Positions 17,834 to 27,451 of a DNA stretch of 64,000 nt are shown piece by piece. Position 1 is the first letter of the stretch, and each line of letters begins with the position of its first letter. The stretch lies in assembly GCF_000813725.1 (NCBI RefSeq), contig NZ_JWLD01000032.1, positions 1 to 64,000 on the forward strand, read 5' to 3'. This stretch comes from Leisingera sp. ANG-Vp (GTDB lineage Bacteria > Pseudomonadota > Alphaproteobacteria > Rhodobacterales > Rhodobacteraceae). The notes beneath the pieces were generated by a model. It had not been told where the DNA came from. It made no database searches and saw nothing but the letters and a program-made list of their open reading frames with translations. The position numbers and the translations under genes are program-made.

Positions 17834-19012
17834 ATGGATTTTCCTGAGCGGTTTTCGAACCTGCCAGCCTACGCATTCCCGCGCCTGCGGGCGCTGTTGG
17901 ACCATCACACTCCCGGCGGGGATGTGGTGCATATGACCATTGGCGAGCCGAAACATGCGTTTCCGGCCTGGGTCACCGATGTCATCACCGAAAACGCCGC
18001 CGGATTTAATCAGTACCCGAACAACGACGGCACGCCTGAGCTGCGCGGTGCTATCTCAGACTGGATCAGCCGCCGCTATGGCGTGACCACAGACCCCGAG
18101 ACCCAGATCATGGCGCTGAATGGCACCCGCGAGGGGCTTTACAACGCGGCCATGGCTTTGTGCCCGGAGCAGAAGAACGGGCAAAAGCCGGTGGTGCTGA
18201 TCCCGAACCCCTTCTACCAGGTCTATATGGTGGCCACGCTCTCGGTCGCGGCTGAGCCGGTGTTTGTGCCGGCAACCGCCGCCACTGGCCACCTGCCGGA
18301 CTATGAAAACCTGCCTGAGGAAGTGCTGAACCGCACCGCTGTGGCCTATATCTGTTCGCCCGCCAACCCGCAGGGGGCGGTGGCCTCGCGCGACTACTGG
18401 ACCCGGCTGATCCAACTGGCGGAAAAGTACGATTTCCGCATCTTCGCGGATGAATGCTACTCCGAGATCTACCGCGACGAGGCGCCCGTCGGCGCGCTGA
18501 CCGTGGCGCAGGAGCTGGGTGCGGACCCCGAACGCGTGGTGCTGTTCAACTCGCTGTCCAAGCGGTCGAACCTGCCGGGCCTGCGTTCCGGCCTGATAGC
18601 CGCCGGTGCTGGCACCATCAAACGCGTCAAACAGCTGCGCGCCTATTCCGGCGCCCCGCTGCCGGCTCCGCTGCAGGCGGCTGCGGCCAAGGTCTGGGCG
18701 GATGAGGCGCATGTGGTCGAGAACCGTGCGCTCTATCAGCAGAAATACACCATCGCCGACGAGGTCTTTGCCGGCCTCAACGGCTATATGGCGCCCGAGG
18801 CGGGTTTCTTCCTGTGGCTTCCGGTGGAAAACGGCGAGCAGGCCGCGCTGAAGCTGTGGCAGGAGACCGGCGTGCGTGTGCTGCCCGGCGCCTACCTGGC
18901 GCAGGGCGAACCGGGGCAGAACCCGGGCGAGACATACATAAGGGTGGCGCTGGTCGCCCCTGCCGAGGACACCCGCAAGGCGCTGAGCACGCTGCGCGGA
19001 TGCCTCTACTGA
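17834..19012 (+). CDS. class I/II aminotransferase, possibly succinyl-DAP aminotransferase
   Basis: A 392-aa fold-type I PLP enzyme. The N-terminal MTIGEPKHAFPAWV and NQYPNNDGTPELRGAI segments, AYICSPANPQG, FADECYSEIYRD and the PLP-lysine loop NSLSKRSNLPGLRSG (Lys243) are typical. The start and the GEPKH motif resemble N-succinyldiaminopimelate aminotransferases (DapC) of alphaproteobacteria, which would place it in lysine and peptidoglycan precursor synthesis, but no other dap gene is nearby. General aminotransferase is certain; DapC is an inference. Confidence 0.9.
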   Translation: MDFPERFSNLPAYAFPRLRALLDHHTPGGDVVHMTIGEPKHAFPAWVTDVITENAAGFNQYPNNDGTPELRGAISDWISRRYGVTTDPETQIMALNGTREGLYNAAMALCPEQKNGQKPVVLIPNPFYQVYMVATLSVAAEPVFVPATAATGHLPDYENLPEEVLNRTAVAYICSPANPQGAVASRDYWTRLIQLAEKYDFRIFADECYSEIYRDEAPVGALTVAQELGADPERVVLFNSLSKRSNLPGLRSGLIAAGAGTIKRVKQLRAYSGAPLPAPLQAAAAKVWADEAHVVENRALYQQKYTIADEVFAGLNGYMAPEAGFFLWLPVENGEQAALKLWQETGVRVLPGAYLAQGEPGQNPGETYIRVALVAPAEDTRKALSTLRGCLY

Positions 19013-19127
19013 ATTCTGCTGCGCGGCCCCATGAGCAGGGCGGGCCGCACAGCCAAAACCAATAATCGGGCGCGCAGACCTGCGGTGAACAGCGGGCAGC
19101 GCCGTAAGATACGGAACTGAGGTAGGC

Positions 19128-22100
19128 ATGGCATTTCAAACCCGCAGCCGCGATCCGCTGCTCGACAGCAACATGCAGGCGGCCATTGAGAAACGCGGCA
19201 AGGAATTGATCGGGCTCGCATTGATCCTGGCAGGGCTGGCGGTCGCCGCCATGCTGGGCTCCTACACGCCTGAGGACCCGAACTGGACTGTCTCCACCGA
19301 TGCGCCGGTGCAGAACTGGCTGGGCCGGCCCGGCGCCTCTGTATCTTTCATTCTGATCACCCTGTTCGGCAAGGCCAGCTGGGCACTGCCGCTGTTCCTG
19401 TCCGCCTGGGGTGTGCGCTTTGTTCTGCACCGGGGCGAAGACCGGGTGGTCTGGCCGCTGCTCTTGTCGGTGCCGTGGCTGCTGGTGGTGGCGCTGCACA
19501 TGGAAACCCTGAACGCCAGCAGCAGCTGGCAGCAGAACTACGACTTCGGCCTCGGTGGCATGGTCGGCTATACCTTCCTGGGTGCGCTGCTCGCGCTGCT
19601 GCCAGTCAGCCTGCATTTCATGGTCAAGATCATGTCCCTGCTCAGCGCCGCCGGCATGCTGGCGCTTGGCTGCGCCGTGCTGGGCTTCACCTGGCCTGAG
19701 GTGAAGAAGGGCCTGCACAAGGTGATGGTCGGGCTGATCCTGGCCTATGGCGCTGTCGCGGGCTTGCTGGGCCGCGGAGCTTCGAACGGTTTGCAGGCAG
19801 CCCTCACCTACCGCAAGGAACGTGCCGCCCGGGCAGAAGCGGCGGAGGAATACGCAGATGCCGCGGCTGAACCGGAGATGTTTGAAGACTACCCGGACGG
19901 TGACTGTGCGGATGAAACCGTTCAGGAGGAGCCTGAAGCCCCCGCTAAGGGCGGCCTGCTGTCGCGGGTGCCTGGTCTGATCCGCCGCACCGCACCGGAA
20001 GCCGAGGCAGAAGATCCATACGCGGCCGAGACGCAAGCGTTTGAAGCAGAAGAGCTTCAGGAAGACGGGTCCACTCCCGAAGATCGCGTGTCGCAGAAAA
20101 TCGCCAATGCGGTGCGTATCCGCCGCGCTGCTGAGGTGCCGCCGGAAGAAGATCCCAACCTGCCGCTCACCAAGGGCCGCGGACAGCGTCCGGCGCCGTT
20201 GATCTTCAACCCTGCAGCGGCAGACGACGGCCTGCCGCCGGAGCCGCCGCTGACGGCTGCGCAGATGCCTGCAGCCCCGCTGCCGGAAGAGCCGCCGCTG
20301 ACCTGGCAGGTGCCGGAAGAGGATGCTTCTGAGCCGGAAGCTCCGGTGCCTGCCGCGCAGACCGGCGTTGAAACAGAAGACTTCGCAGCGGGTCATGGCA
20401 TGATCACCCCGGACCGCGTGCCGTCCGAAGCACTGCCGGATACTGCTGAGCCTGCCGCTCCGGCCGTTGCCGCATCTGCCGCTCCGGCCGCCGCTGCGCC
20501 TGCGGCTCCAGGCCCGCGCCTGACGGTGGACCTGCCCGTGGCAGAGCCGCGCAAGGCGGTGGTTGAAAAACCGGCCCGCAAGGCCGTGCAGCCGTCCGCC
20601 CGTGCCAAGGCAGAGGCCCAGCCCAAGCTGGCCTTTGAAGACAGCAGCAGCGATTTTGAACTGCCGCCGCTCAATCTGCTGACCAACCCGATGAGCATTG
20701 AGCGCCACCACCTCAGCGATGAGGCGCTGGAGGAAAACGCGCGGATGCTGGAAACCGTGCTGGACGACTATGGCGTAAAGGGTGAGATCGTCTCGGTCCG
20801 CCCGGGCCCTGTTGTCACCATGTATGAGCTGGAACCGGCGCCGGGCCTCAAGGCGTCCCGCGTGATCGGCCTGGCCGACGACATTGCCCGTTCCATGTCG
20901 GCGCTGTCTGCGCGGGTCTCGACTGTGCCCGGCCGCACTGTGATCGGCATCGAACTGCCGAATGAGAACCGCGAGAAGGTGGTGCTGCGCGAAATCCTGT
21001 CTTCGCGCGATTTCGGCGACGGCAACCACGCGCTGCCGCTGGCGCTGGGCAAGGACATCGGCGGTGACGCCATGGTCGCAAACCTTGCCAAGATGCCCCA
21101 CCTGCTGATCGCGGGCACCACCGGCTCGGGTAAGTCGGTGGCGATCAACACGATGATCCTGTCGCTCTTGTACAAGCTGACCCCGGACGAGTGCCGCCTG
21201 ATCATGATCGACCCCAAGATGCTGGAACTGAGCGTCTATGACGGTATCCCGCATCTTCTGTCACCGGTTGTGACCGACCCGAAAAAGGCGGTTGTCGCCC
21301 TGAAATGGGTGGTGGGCGAGATGGAAGACCGCTACCGCAAGATGTCCAAGATGGGCGTGCGCAACATCGCAGGCTACAACGGCCGGGTGAAGGAAGCGCT
21401 GGCCAAGGGCGAGCTGTTCTCGCGCACTGTTCAGACCGGGTTTGACGACGACACCGGCGAACCGGTGTTTGAGACCGAAGAGTTCGAACCCAAGGCGCTG
21501 CCCTATATCGTTGTGATCGTCGACGAGATGGCCGACCTGATGATGGTTGCGGGCAAGGAGATCGAAGCCTGCATCCAGCGCCTGGCGCAGATGGCGCGGG
21601 CCTCGGGCATTCACCTGATCATGGCCACCCAGCGCCCCTCGGTGGATGTGATCACCGGCACCATCAAGGCCAACTTCCCGACCCGGATCTCCTTCCAGGT
21701 GACGTCCAAGGTCGACAGCCGCACCATCCTGGGCGAAATGGGCGCCGAGCAGCTCTTGGGCATGGGCGACATGCTGTACATGGCAGGCGGTGCCAAGATC
21801 ACCCGCTGCCACGGGCCTTTCTGCTCGGACGAAGAGGTCGAGGAGGTGGTGAACCACCTCAAGCAATTCGGCCCGCCGGATTATGTAGGCGGCGTGGTGG
21901 ATGGGCCGGAAGACGAGAAAGCCGGCGACATCGACGCGGTATTGGGGCTGAACACCGGCGGCAATACCAATGGCGAAGATGCGCTCTATGACCAGGCGGT
22001 GGCGATCGTGATCAAGGACCGCAAGTGCTCGACCTCTTACATCCAGCGCAAGCTGGCCATCGGCTACAACAAGGCCGCGCGGCTGGTGGAGCAGATGGAG

Positions 22101-22166
22101 GATGAAGGTGTGGTTTCCGCTGCCAACCATGTCGGCAAGCGGGAAATTCTGGTTCCCGAACAATAA
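19128..22166 (+). CDS. ftsK: DNA translocase FtsK
   Basis: A 1012-aa septal DNA pump. Residues 1-215 carry four to five membrane segments that anchor it at the division site. A long Pro/Ala/Glu-rich linker follows (about 220-505). The motor has Walker A GTTGSGKS near 663-670 and Walker B-like [13 protein letters not shown]. The C-terminal gamma winged helix ends [19 protein letters not shown]...[11 protein letters not shown] and would read KOPS sites and activate XerCD at dif. Length is at the long end for the family because of the linker. It is followed by lolA in the same direction with a strong hairpin between. Confidence 0.97.
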   Translation: MAFQTRSRDPLLDSNMQAAIEKRGKELIGLALILAGLAVAAMLGSYTPEDPNWTVSTDAPVQNWLGRPGASVSFILITLFGKASWALPLFLSAWGVRFVLHRGEDRVVWPLLLSVPWLLVVALHMETLNASSSWQQNYDFGLGGMVGYTFLGALLALLPVSLHFMVKIMSLLSAAGMLALGCAVLGFTWPEVKKGLHKVMVGLILAYGAVAGLLGRGASNGLQAALTYRKERAARAEAAEEYADAAAEPEMFEDYPDGDCADETVQEEPEAPAKGGLLSRVPGLIRRTAPEAEAEDPYAAETQAFEAEELQEDGSTPEDRVSQKIANAVRIRRAAEVPPEEDPNLPLTKGRGQRPAPLIFNPAAADDGLPPEPPLTAAQMPAAPLPEEPPLTWQVPEEDASEPEAPVPAAQTGVETEDFAAGHGMITPDRVPSEALPDTAEPAAPAVAASAAPAAAAPAAPGPRLTVDLPVAEPRKAVVEKPARKAVQPSARAKAEAQPKLAFEDSSSDFELPPLNLLTNPMSIERHHLSDEALEENARMLETVLDDYGVKGEIVSVRPGPVVTMYELEPAPGLKASRVIGLADDIARSMSALSARVSTVPGRTVIGIELPNENREKVVLREILSSRDFGDGNHALPLALGKDIGGDAMVANLAKMPHLLIAGTTGSGKSVAINTMILSLLYKLTPDECRLIMIDPKMLELSVYDGIPHLLSPVVTDPKKAVVALKWVVGEMEDRYRKMSKMGVRNIAGYNGRVKEALAKGELFSRTVQTGFDDDTGEPVFETEEFEPKALPYIVVIVDEMADLMMVAGKEIEACIQRLAQMARASGIHLIMATQRPSVDVITGTIKANFPTRISFQVTSKVDSRTILGEMGAEQLLGMGDMLYMAGGAKITRCHGPFCSDEEVEEVVNHLKQFGPPDYVGGVVDGPEDEKAGDIDAVLGLNTGGNTNGEDALYDQAVAIVIKDRKCSTSYIQRKLAIGYNKAARLVEQMEDEGVVSAANHVGKREILVPEQ

Positions 22167-22183
22167 GCTGACGGAATACTGCC

Positions 22184-22212
22184 GATGCCGGAACCTTGAA
22201 GGTTCCGGCATC
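22184..22212 (+). terminator. terminator-like hairpin between ftsK and lolA
   Basis: A perfect 12-bp stem (22184-22195 with 22201-22212) with loop TTGAA lies 18 bp after ftsK. The downstream tract is only TTCACTTC, so it may be a partial terminator or an mRNA-end stabiliser that lets some transcription into lolA. Confidence 0.75.
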
Positions 22213-22246
22213 TTCACTTCTGCAGCAGCATACCTATGTTGGACCC

Positions 22247-22837
22247 ATGAAACGGATAGCACTTGCCCTTGCGCTGACCCTTGCCGCGCCCGCTTCCTGG
22301 GCAGCGGAACAGCTGAGCCTTAACGAGATCTCCCGCTATTTGAACGGGATCTCCACGGCGTCATCGCCTTTCACCCAGATCAACGACGATGGCAGCCTGT
22401 CCACCGGCAAGCTGTACATGCACCGGCCGGGCCGGATGCGGTTTGAATATGACGGAAAGGGCGGCGGCACCGTGGTTGCCGGCAGCGGCGCAGTGGAGAT
22501 CCACGATCCCAAATCGAACCAGCCGCCTGAAACCTATCCGCTGAGGCGGACGCCGCTTTCAATCATCCTGGCCCGCAATGTGGATCTTGGACGCGCAAAT
22601 ATGGTGGTGGGGCATAGCTTTGACGGCACCTCGACCATCGTGCGGGCTCAGGACCCGGAGCACCCGGACTATGGCAGCATTGAGCTGATGTTCACCGGCG
22701 ATCCCGTCGAGCTGCGTAAATGGGTGATTCATGACAGCGCCGGCGGCCAGACAACGGTCATTCTCGGCGCCATGGAGACCGGCCAGCGCCTCTCCTCCAG
22801 CCTGTTCGAGACGGGTGGCGGCGGAACCTCCCGCTAG
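22247..22837 (+). CDS. lolA: outer-membrane lipoprotein carrier LolA-family protein
   Basis: A 196-aa periplasmic protein that would ferry lipoproteins from LolCDE to the outer membrane. The signal peptide MKRIALALALTLAAPASWA ends at residue 19. The mature part has the LolA landmarks SPFTQINDDGSLSTGKLYMHRPGRMRFEY, IHDPKSNQPPETYPLRRTPL and VDLGRANMVVGH. The open frame extends back to 22196 inside the upstream hairpin; the signal peptide fixes the start at 22247. The order ftsK-lolA is usual in proteobacteria. Confidence 0.92.
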   Translation: MKRIALALALTLAAPASWAAEQLSLNEISRYLNGISTASSPFTQINDDGSLSTGKLYMHRPGRMRFEYDGKGGGTVVAGSGAVEIHDPKSNQPPETYPLRRTPLSIILARNVDLGRANMVVGHSFDGTSTIVRAQDPEHPDYGSIELMFTGDPVELRKWVIHDSAGGQTTVILGAMETGQRLSSSLFETGGGGTSR

Positions 22838-23115
22838 GAACAATGGATGCAGGCTCCCGCGCCAGCAGGTGCAGCTGCTGGCGCAGCCTGCCCCTTGGCA
22901 GCCTTGGGCCCCGCGCCGGGCTGGCGCCCGCCGCGGCAGCTTTCAGTCTTCAGTAAGTAGCGTGTTGGCACGCAGCAGTGCACAGGGCAAAGAGCACCTT
23001 CGGTGCAGTTGTACTGCAGCCGCACCGCGCGTCAGCGCGGTGCGCGGCCCAACGGCCGAAGGCCTTTCGCTGGAAAGGCCTTGAGGCGGGCGGGAGTGTC
23101 CGGCCTAAAAGCCCC
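22838..23115 (+). repeat. GC-rich palindromic intergenic repeat, copy C
   Basis: This 278-bp convergent gap between lolA and the transglycosylase gene is mostly hairpins, including GCCAGCAG.../CTGCTGGC, GCACC/GGTGC, the core GCACCGCGC/GCGCGGTGC (23022-23030 with 23035-23043) followed by GCGGCCCAACG (23044-23054), and AAGGCCTTT/AAAGGCCTT. It ends with GGCGGGAGTGTCCGGCC. Core and flank match copies A and B. Confidence 0.7.
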
Positions 23116-23703
23116 TCAGCGGAACTTGCGGCAGGTGGCGAGCTGCGCCTGATAGGTCTGGGAGCGCGACTGGACCTGGCCGGCAACCCGCAGCAGCCAG
23201 GATTTCGAGCGGTAGCTGCCCCGCGCGTAGCCGGTGTGGCCTTCGTGATAGGCCAAGTACTGATTGCGCGCGTCATAGAGCGGAATGCCGTTCTTCTCGT
23301 AACTCTTGCGCATGTACCAGCCCATGAAATCGGCGGCATCGCCGATCCGGTCGCGCTTGGCCCGCCGCCGCCCGGTGTCGCGGCGGTAATCGTCCCAAGT
23401 GCCGTCCAGGGCCTGGCTGTAGCCATAGGCGCTGGACTGCCGCCCGATCGGGATCACCCCCAGCACGAACTGGTGCGGCGTGCGGGCATCGCCGCGGAAC
23501 CGGCTTTCGTGGTAGATCGTTGCCATCTGCACATGCACCGGCACCCCCCAGCGGCGCTGGGTGGCGCGGAAGGCCTTCAGGTATTCCGGCCGCTCCTTGA
23601 TGATGCTGCACGCATTATCCAGATTGCGCGGCGGCGCCTTGTGCCCGCCTCCGCAAGACGCAACCGCCAAGAGGAGAACGAGGGCGCTGATGAGTCTGCT
23701 CAT
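23116..23703 (-). CDS. SLT-domain lytic transglycosylase-like lipoprotein
   Basis: A 195-aa predicted lipoprotein. The signal peptide ends in AVASC with the lipidated Cys at residue 17. The soluble domain is SLT-like: the catalytic Glu is in ATIYHESRFRGDA, followed by AYGYSQALDGTWDDYRRDTG and YLAYHEGHTGYARG. It probably cleaves peptidoglycan glycan strands at the outer-membrane inner face. It is downstream of the AEC carrier gene by 58 bp on the same strand, which may only be chance. Confidence 0.9.
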   Translation of the reverse strand: MSRLISALVLLLAVASCGGGHKAPPRNLDNACSIIKERPEYLKAFRATQRRWGVPVHVQMATIYHESRFRGDARTPHQFVLGVIPIGRQSSAYGYSQALDGTWDDYRRDTGRRRAKRDRIGDAADFMGWYMRKSYEKNGIPLYDARNQYLAYHEGHTGYARGSYRSKSWLLRVAGQVQSRSQTYQAQLATCRKFR

Positions 23704-23761
23704 TGCCTCTGCCCATTATCTTGTTTTGGCCAAGTTTAGCGGATTGGAGCGCGTGTGGAAA

Positions 23762-24649
23762 TCACAATTCCAGAAGCTGGCTCAGCAGCAGCGGCAGCAG
23801 GACTGCGGACATCAGAGTGGAAACCACCACCAGGCCCGCCACGGCACTGGAATCGGCCTCAAACTTCTCTGCCAGCAGGTAAGCGGTCACAGCAACCGGC
23901 GTTGCCAGCTGCAGGATCAGCACGCCGGAAGCAACAGGGTCCAGCCCGAACGCCATCGCCAGCCCCCAGCCCGCGGCGGTGCAGACCAGGAACTTCACCA
24001 GTGAAAACGCAACGGCGGTTCCGGTCTTTCCAGGTGTCAGCCTTGCAACGGCCGTGCCCAGGGTGATCAGCATCAGCGGCACTGCCATCTGCCCGGTCAG
24101 CTCCAGCGCGTTGGTCAGAAACCGGGGTGTTTCCCAATCCTGCCACAGGAACAGCCCGCCCAAGAGAGTCGCCCAGACCATCGGCTCCCGGACCGCCTTG
24201 CTGCCGGCACTGCGGCCCGCCACCAGATAGATGCCATAGGTGAACGACAGGATGGCCGACACGGCCAGCATGACCACGGCATAGCCAAGACCGGCCTCGC
24301 CGAAGGCAAACAGAGACAGGGGAATGCCCAGGTTGCCGGTATTGCCGAATACAAACGGCGCCAGATAGGTCTGCCGGTTCAGCCGCCCTATACGGCACAG
24401 CACTTCACCCGCAACCGCCAGCATCAGATGGCCCGCCAGGGCGGCCAGCATGAAGGTGCCGAGCGCGCCCTTGTCCAGCTCGGTGTTCATCAGCGCGGTG
24501 AAGATCAGGCAGGGTACTGCCAGTGTCATTGCCAGCCGGGTCACGAACTGGGTGCGGTATTCAAATCCCAGCTTCACCCAGATAAAACCGGCCGAAGCCA
24601 GCAGGAACACCGGAGCGGTGATTTCGAGCACTGTCAAAGCGAGGTTCAC
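23762..24649 (-). CDS. AEC-family (auxin efflux carrier-like) transporter
   Basis: A 295-aa integral membrane protein with about ten hydrophobic helices in two halves. Family features are the N-terminal EITAPVFLLASAGFIWVKLG, the broken-helix PFVFGNTGNLGIPLSLFAFG and, in the second half, LILQLATPVAVTAYLLAEKF. Characterised AEC carriers move organic acids such as malate; the substrate here is unknown. It is divergent from hspQ across 85 bp. Confidence 0.9.
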   Translation of the reverse strand: MNLALTVLEITAPVFLLASAGFIWVKLGFEYRTQFVTRLAMTLAVPCLIFTALMNTELDKGALGTFMLAALAGHLMLAVAGEVLCRIGRLNRQTYLAPFVFGNTGNLGIPLSLFAFGEAGLGYAVVMLAVSAILSFTYGIYLVAGRSAGSKAVREPMVWATLLGGLFLWQDWETPRFLTNALELTGQMAVPLMLITLGTAVARLTPGKTGTAVAFSLVKFLVCTAAGWGLAMAFGLDPVASGVLILQLATPVAVTAYLLAEKFEADSSAVAGLVVVSTLMSAVLLPLLLSQLLEL

Positions 24650-24734
24650 AGTCTGTTTCCCTGAAAATTTGCGTCAAGAGTTGGACAATCCCTGCGCGAG
24701 CGCGCTATTTAAACAGGACGGGGGCTGCAAGACC

Positions 24735-25061
24735 ATGTTGAGAACACGAGCAAAATACAATCTTGGACAGGTCGTCCGCCACCGGAAGCATCCCTTCCGC
24801 GGCGTGGTGTTCGACGTCGACCCCGAGTTTGCCAATACCGAGGAATGGTATGAAGCCATTCCCGAGGACAGCCGGCCTGTGAAAGACCAGCCGTTCTACC
24901 ATCTTCTGGCGGAAAACGACCAATCCTACTACGTGGCCTATGTCTCGGAGCAGAATCTGGTCGCCGACTATTCCGGAGAGCCCATCGGCCATCCGGATGT
25001 GCCTGAAATGTTTGGCAATTTCGATGGCGGCGCCTATGCGCTGCATTACCAGCTGAACTGA
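24735..25061 (+). CDS. hspQ: heat shock protein HspQ
   Basis: A 108-aa small protein of the HspQ/YccV (hemimethylated-DNA-binding-like) family, which in enterobacteria specifies substrates for Lon. Motifs are KYNLGQVVRHRKHPFRGVVFDVDPEF, PFYHLLAEND and YVAYVSEQNL. I place the start at the ATG at 24735; the open frame extends to 24450 but overlaps the divergent AEC gene. It converges on the GGT gene with only 24 bp between the stops. Confidence 0.93.
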   Translation: MLRTRAKYNLGQVVRHRKHPFRGVVFDVDPEFANTEEWYEAIPEDSRPVKDQPFYHLLAENDQSYYVAYVSEQNLVADYSGEPIGHPDVPEMFGNFDGGAYALHYQLN

Positions 25062-25085
25062 TCGCCGCACCTGTCCTTTCCGGTT

Positions 25086-26663
25086 TCAATAGCCGACTGC
25101 ACAGCCGTCCTTGCGCGGGTCGCTGGCGCCTTCCAGCACGCCCGACGCATTGATCAGGACCGCCTGCGCCCCTCCAAGGGGCGTATCCGGCACCTCTACC
25201 TTGTGGCCCATCTCCGCCAGCTCCCGGTGAACAGACGGCGCATAGCCGCGCTCAACCTTCAGCACGCCGCCATCGGCAAAGCAGCGCGGCGCGTCGATGG
25301 CAGACTGCAGGTCCATCCCGAAATCGCTGAGGTTCGACACCAGCCGCGCATGGCCCGTGGGCTGATATCCGCCGCCCATCACGCCAAACGGCATGATTAC
25401 GCCGCCGTCCTGTTTCAGCATGGCGGGAATGATCGTGTGCATCGGACGCTTGCCCGGCGCGAACTCGTTCGGATGGCCTTCTTCCAGGGTGAACCCCGCG
25501 CCGCGGTTCTGCAGCAGGATGCCGAATTTCTCTGATGCAATACCGGAGCCGAAGCCATGGAAGATCGAATAAATCAGCGACACCGCCATGCGGTCCTTGT
25601 CGACCACGGTGATATAGACCGTGTCCTTGTGCACCGCCTCTGTCAGGGGGGCTGCAGCCGGCATGGCGCGTGTCAGGTCGATCAGGGCTGCCAGCCGGGC
25701 TGCCGTTTCCGGTGCCAGCATGTGTTCCAGCCGGGCAGTGTGGTCCGGGTCGGCCAGGAACCGGTTGCGTGCATCATAGGCAAGCTTGGCCGCTTCAGCT
25801 TCGATGTGCGCCCGTTCGCTTCCAAACGGCGCCATCCCGGCGATGTCGAAATGCTTTAGAATGTTCAGCAGCAGCAGCGCCGTGGCCCCCTGGCCGTTGG
25901 GCGGATGCTCCACCAGATCCAGTCCCTTGTAACATCCCTCCACCGGCTGGGTGGCAAAGCTTCCGGCAGCGGCAAAATCCTCCAGTGTGTGGACACCGCC
26001 AAGAGATGACAGCCCGCTAGCCATATCTTCGGCCACTTCTCCGGTGTAGAACGCATCCCGCCCATGTTTGGCGATACGGCGCAGGACTTCGGCCTGACCG
26101 GGCGCGCGGAAGACATCACCGGAGCGCAGCGGTTCGCCGCCCTTCAAATAGTGCTGGCGGGCCGCCCCCTGCAGGACCGCGGCACTGTTGTGCCAGTCAA
26201 ATGCGGTGCGCGGCGCCACTGGCACGCCTTCTTCGGCATAATGAATGGAGGGTTGCAGCAGCACATCCAGGCCCAGGCACCCCTCTGTCTCTGCCAGGTG
26301 GCAGAAGGCATCAATGGCACAAGGCACGGTGACTGCATCCGGGCTGTCCAGCGGCACAGCCGTCAGCCCCTGCGCCCGCAAATTTGCGGCACTGGCGCCA
26401 GCCGGCGCGCAGCCGGACCCGTTCAGTGCTTGAATGCCGCTGCCGGGGCGTGAGTAGAGAACAAAGCAATCACCGCCGATGCCGGTCATCTGCGGTTCGC
26501 AAATCCCAAGCAGGACCGCGCCAGCCAGCGCGGCATCCATCGCATTGCCGCCGCGCTTCAGAATATCCACCGCCACGCTGGCCGCCAGCGGGTGCGAGGT
26601 TGCGCACAGGCCGTTCTGAGCAAAGACCGCTGACCGGCCGGGAAGGTGGAAATCGCGCATCAT
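25086..26663 (-). CDS. gamma-glutamyltransferase family protein
   Basis: A 525-aa Ntn-hydrolase precursor. Autocleavage would occur before the nucleophile Thr at about residue 348, in HKDTVYITVVDKDRMAVS; upstream GGNAMDAALAGAVLLGICEPQMTGIGGDCF is the classic large-subunit motif. No signal peptide is seen, unlike periplasmic GGTs, so it is likely cytoplasmic and may act on a gamma-glutamylated catabolite or as a cephalosporin-acylase-like relative rather than on glutathione. Two adjacent ATGs (26663, 26660) follow AGGAG; either could be used. Confidence 0.9.
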   Translation of the reverse strand: MMRDFHLPGRSAVFAQNGLCATSHPLAASVAVDILKRGGNAMDAALAGAVLLGICEPQMTGIGGDCFVLYSRPGSGIQALNGSGCAPAGASAANLRAQGLTAVPLDSPDAVTVPCAIDAFCHLAETEGCLGLDVLLQPSIHYAEEGVPVAPRTAFDWHNSAAVLQGAARQHYLKGGEPLRSGDVFRAPGQAEVLRRIAKHGRDAFYTGEVAEDMASGLSSLGGVHTLEDFAAAGSFATQPVEGCYKGLDLVEHPPNGQGATALLLLNILKHFDIAGMAPFGSERAHIEAEAAKLAYDARNRFLADPDHTARLEHMLAPETAARLAALIDLTRAMPAAAPLTEAVHKDTVYITVVDKDRMAVSLIYSIFHGFGSGIASEKFGILLQNRGAGFTLEEGHPNEFAPGKRPMHTIIPAMLKQDGGVIMPFGVMGGGYQPTGHARLVSNLSDFGMDLQSAIDAPRCFADGGVLKVERGYAPSVHRELAEMGHKVEVPDTPLGGAQAVLINASGVLEGASDPRKDGCAVGY

Positions 26664-26966
26664 CCTGCTCCTTGCATTTGCCGCGCCGAGCCTAGGCGCA
26701 TGGGGCGGGAAGGCAACTCAAATCCCCGGCAGACCGGTTGGAACGATGCGTAACAAGTTCAGGAAGGGGCGTGCTGAAAAGAAGTGTCCCCGGTGCCGCG
26801 CTCTGGTGGGGGCTAGGATACGCGGCACCAGGGGAAGCTCGTTTCAGCTACAGGTAAGGTTTCGCATATCTGTTGGGCTGCGGTTGGCCGGGAATGCGGC
26901 GCGAATGTGGCGAAGCGTTAAAATTGCGGGCAAAGCAATTTGCGGAATGGCGGCGTGCGCGCCGTG
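26664..26966. other. intergenic region with a 13-bp imperfect hairpin
   Basis: No credible gene in 303 bp. A strong stem pairs 26788-26800 with 26821-26834 (13 bp, one bulged A at 26830) around a 20-nt loop. On the minus strand it is followed by ACACTTCTTTTC, so it could terminate the anti-sigma/STAS operon. A small RNA is an alternative. Confidence 0.4.
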
Positions 26967-27416
26967 TCAGACTTTCGCCGGGGGGCTGGTCACTTGGATT
27001 TCAAAGCAAAGCGACAGGTTGTTGCTGCCGTCGGTGCGTTCGTACTGCACCTGGCTGGCAAGCTCCCGGATCAGGAACCAGCCGAACCCGCCTTCGGGAA
27101 GGTTTTCGGTGGCGACGCTGACGTCTGCAGGCTTGCCTTCCGGCAATTCGCCGTCAGGGAACGGAGCACCGGCATCCTGGATGCTGATCCACAGCCGTTC
27201 CGGGTACAGCTCGCCCCGGATCCGCACATCGCCGGGCGCGGCTCCCTCATAGGCGTGTTCGACCACGTTGTTCACGGCTTCGGTCAAGGCGATTTGCACC
27301 TCGTCCACGCGGGCGCCCGGGATCCCGAGAGTCCGCAACTGGGTCACGACGGAAGAGATGCCGGAGCGGGCATCCAGATTCGTGGCCGTGAACGAGCAGG
27401 CAAAGGTTTTTACCAT
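26967..27416 (-). CDS. RsbW-like anti-sigma-factor-type ATP-binding protein
   Basis: A 149-aa GHKL ATPase domain of the SpoIIAB/RsbW serine-kinase type. The N-box is ALTEAVNNVVEHAY (Mg/ATP-binding Asn), the G1 box is ISIQDAGAPF and the G2 box is GGFGWFLIRE. It probably binds or phosphorylates the STAS protein encoded 35 bp upstream in the same operon, in a partner-switching pathway. No sigma factor or PP2C phosphatase lies next to it, so the output is unknown. ATG at 27416 chosen over an adjacent TTG. Confidence 0.9.
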   Translation of the reverse strand: MVKTFACSFTATNLDARSGISSVVTQLRTLGIPGARVDEVQIALTEAVNNVVEHAYEGAAPGDVRIRGELYPERLWISIQDAGAPFPDGELPEGKPADVSVATENLPEGGFGWFLIRELASQVQYERTDGSNNLSLCFEIQVTSPPAKV

Positions 27417-27451
27417 CAAATTCTCGCTTTGCGCCGCCAGCGCATTCGTCT

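Noticed and set aside
18777-21254. 825-codon open frame antisense to ftsK and the aminotransferase gene
   Set aside because: Arg/His/Gln-rich low-complexity product opposite well-defined genes.
26746-27252. 168-aa frame over the anti-sigma-type gene
   Set aside because: Mostly antisense to a gene with complete GHKL motifs, and its first part crosses a strong hairpin.
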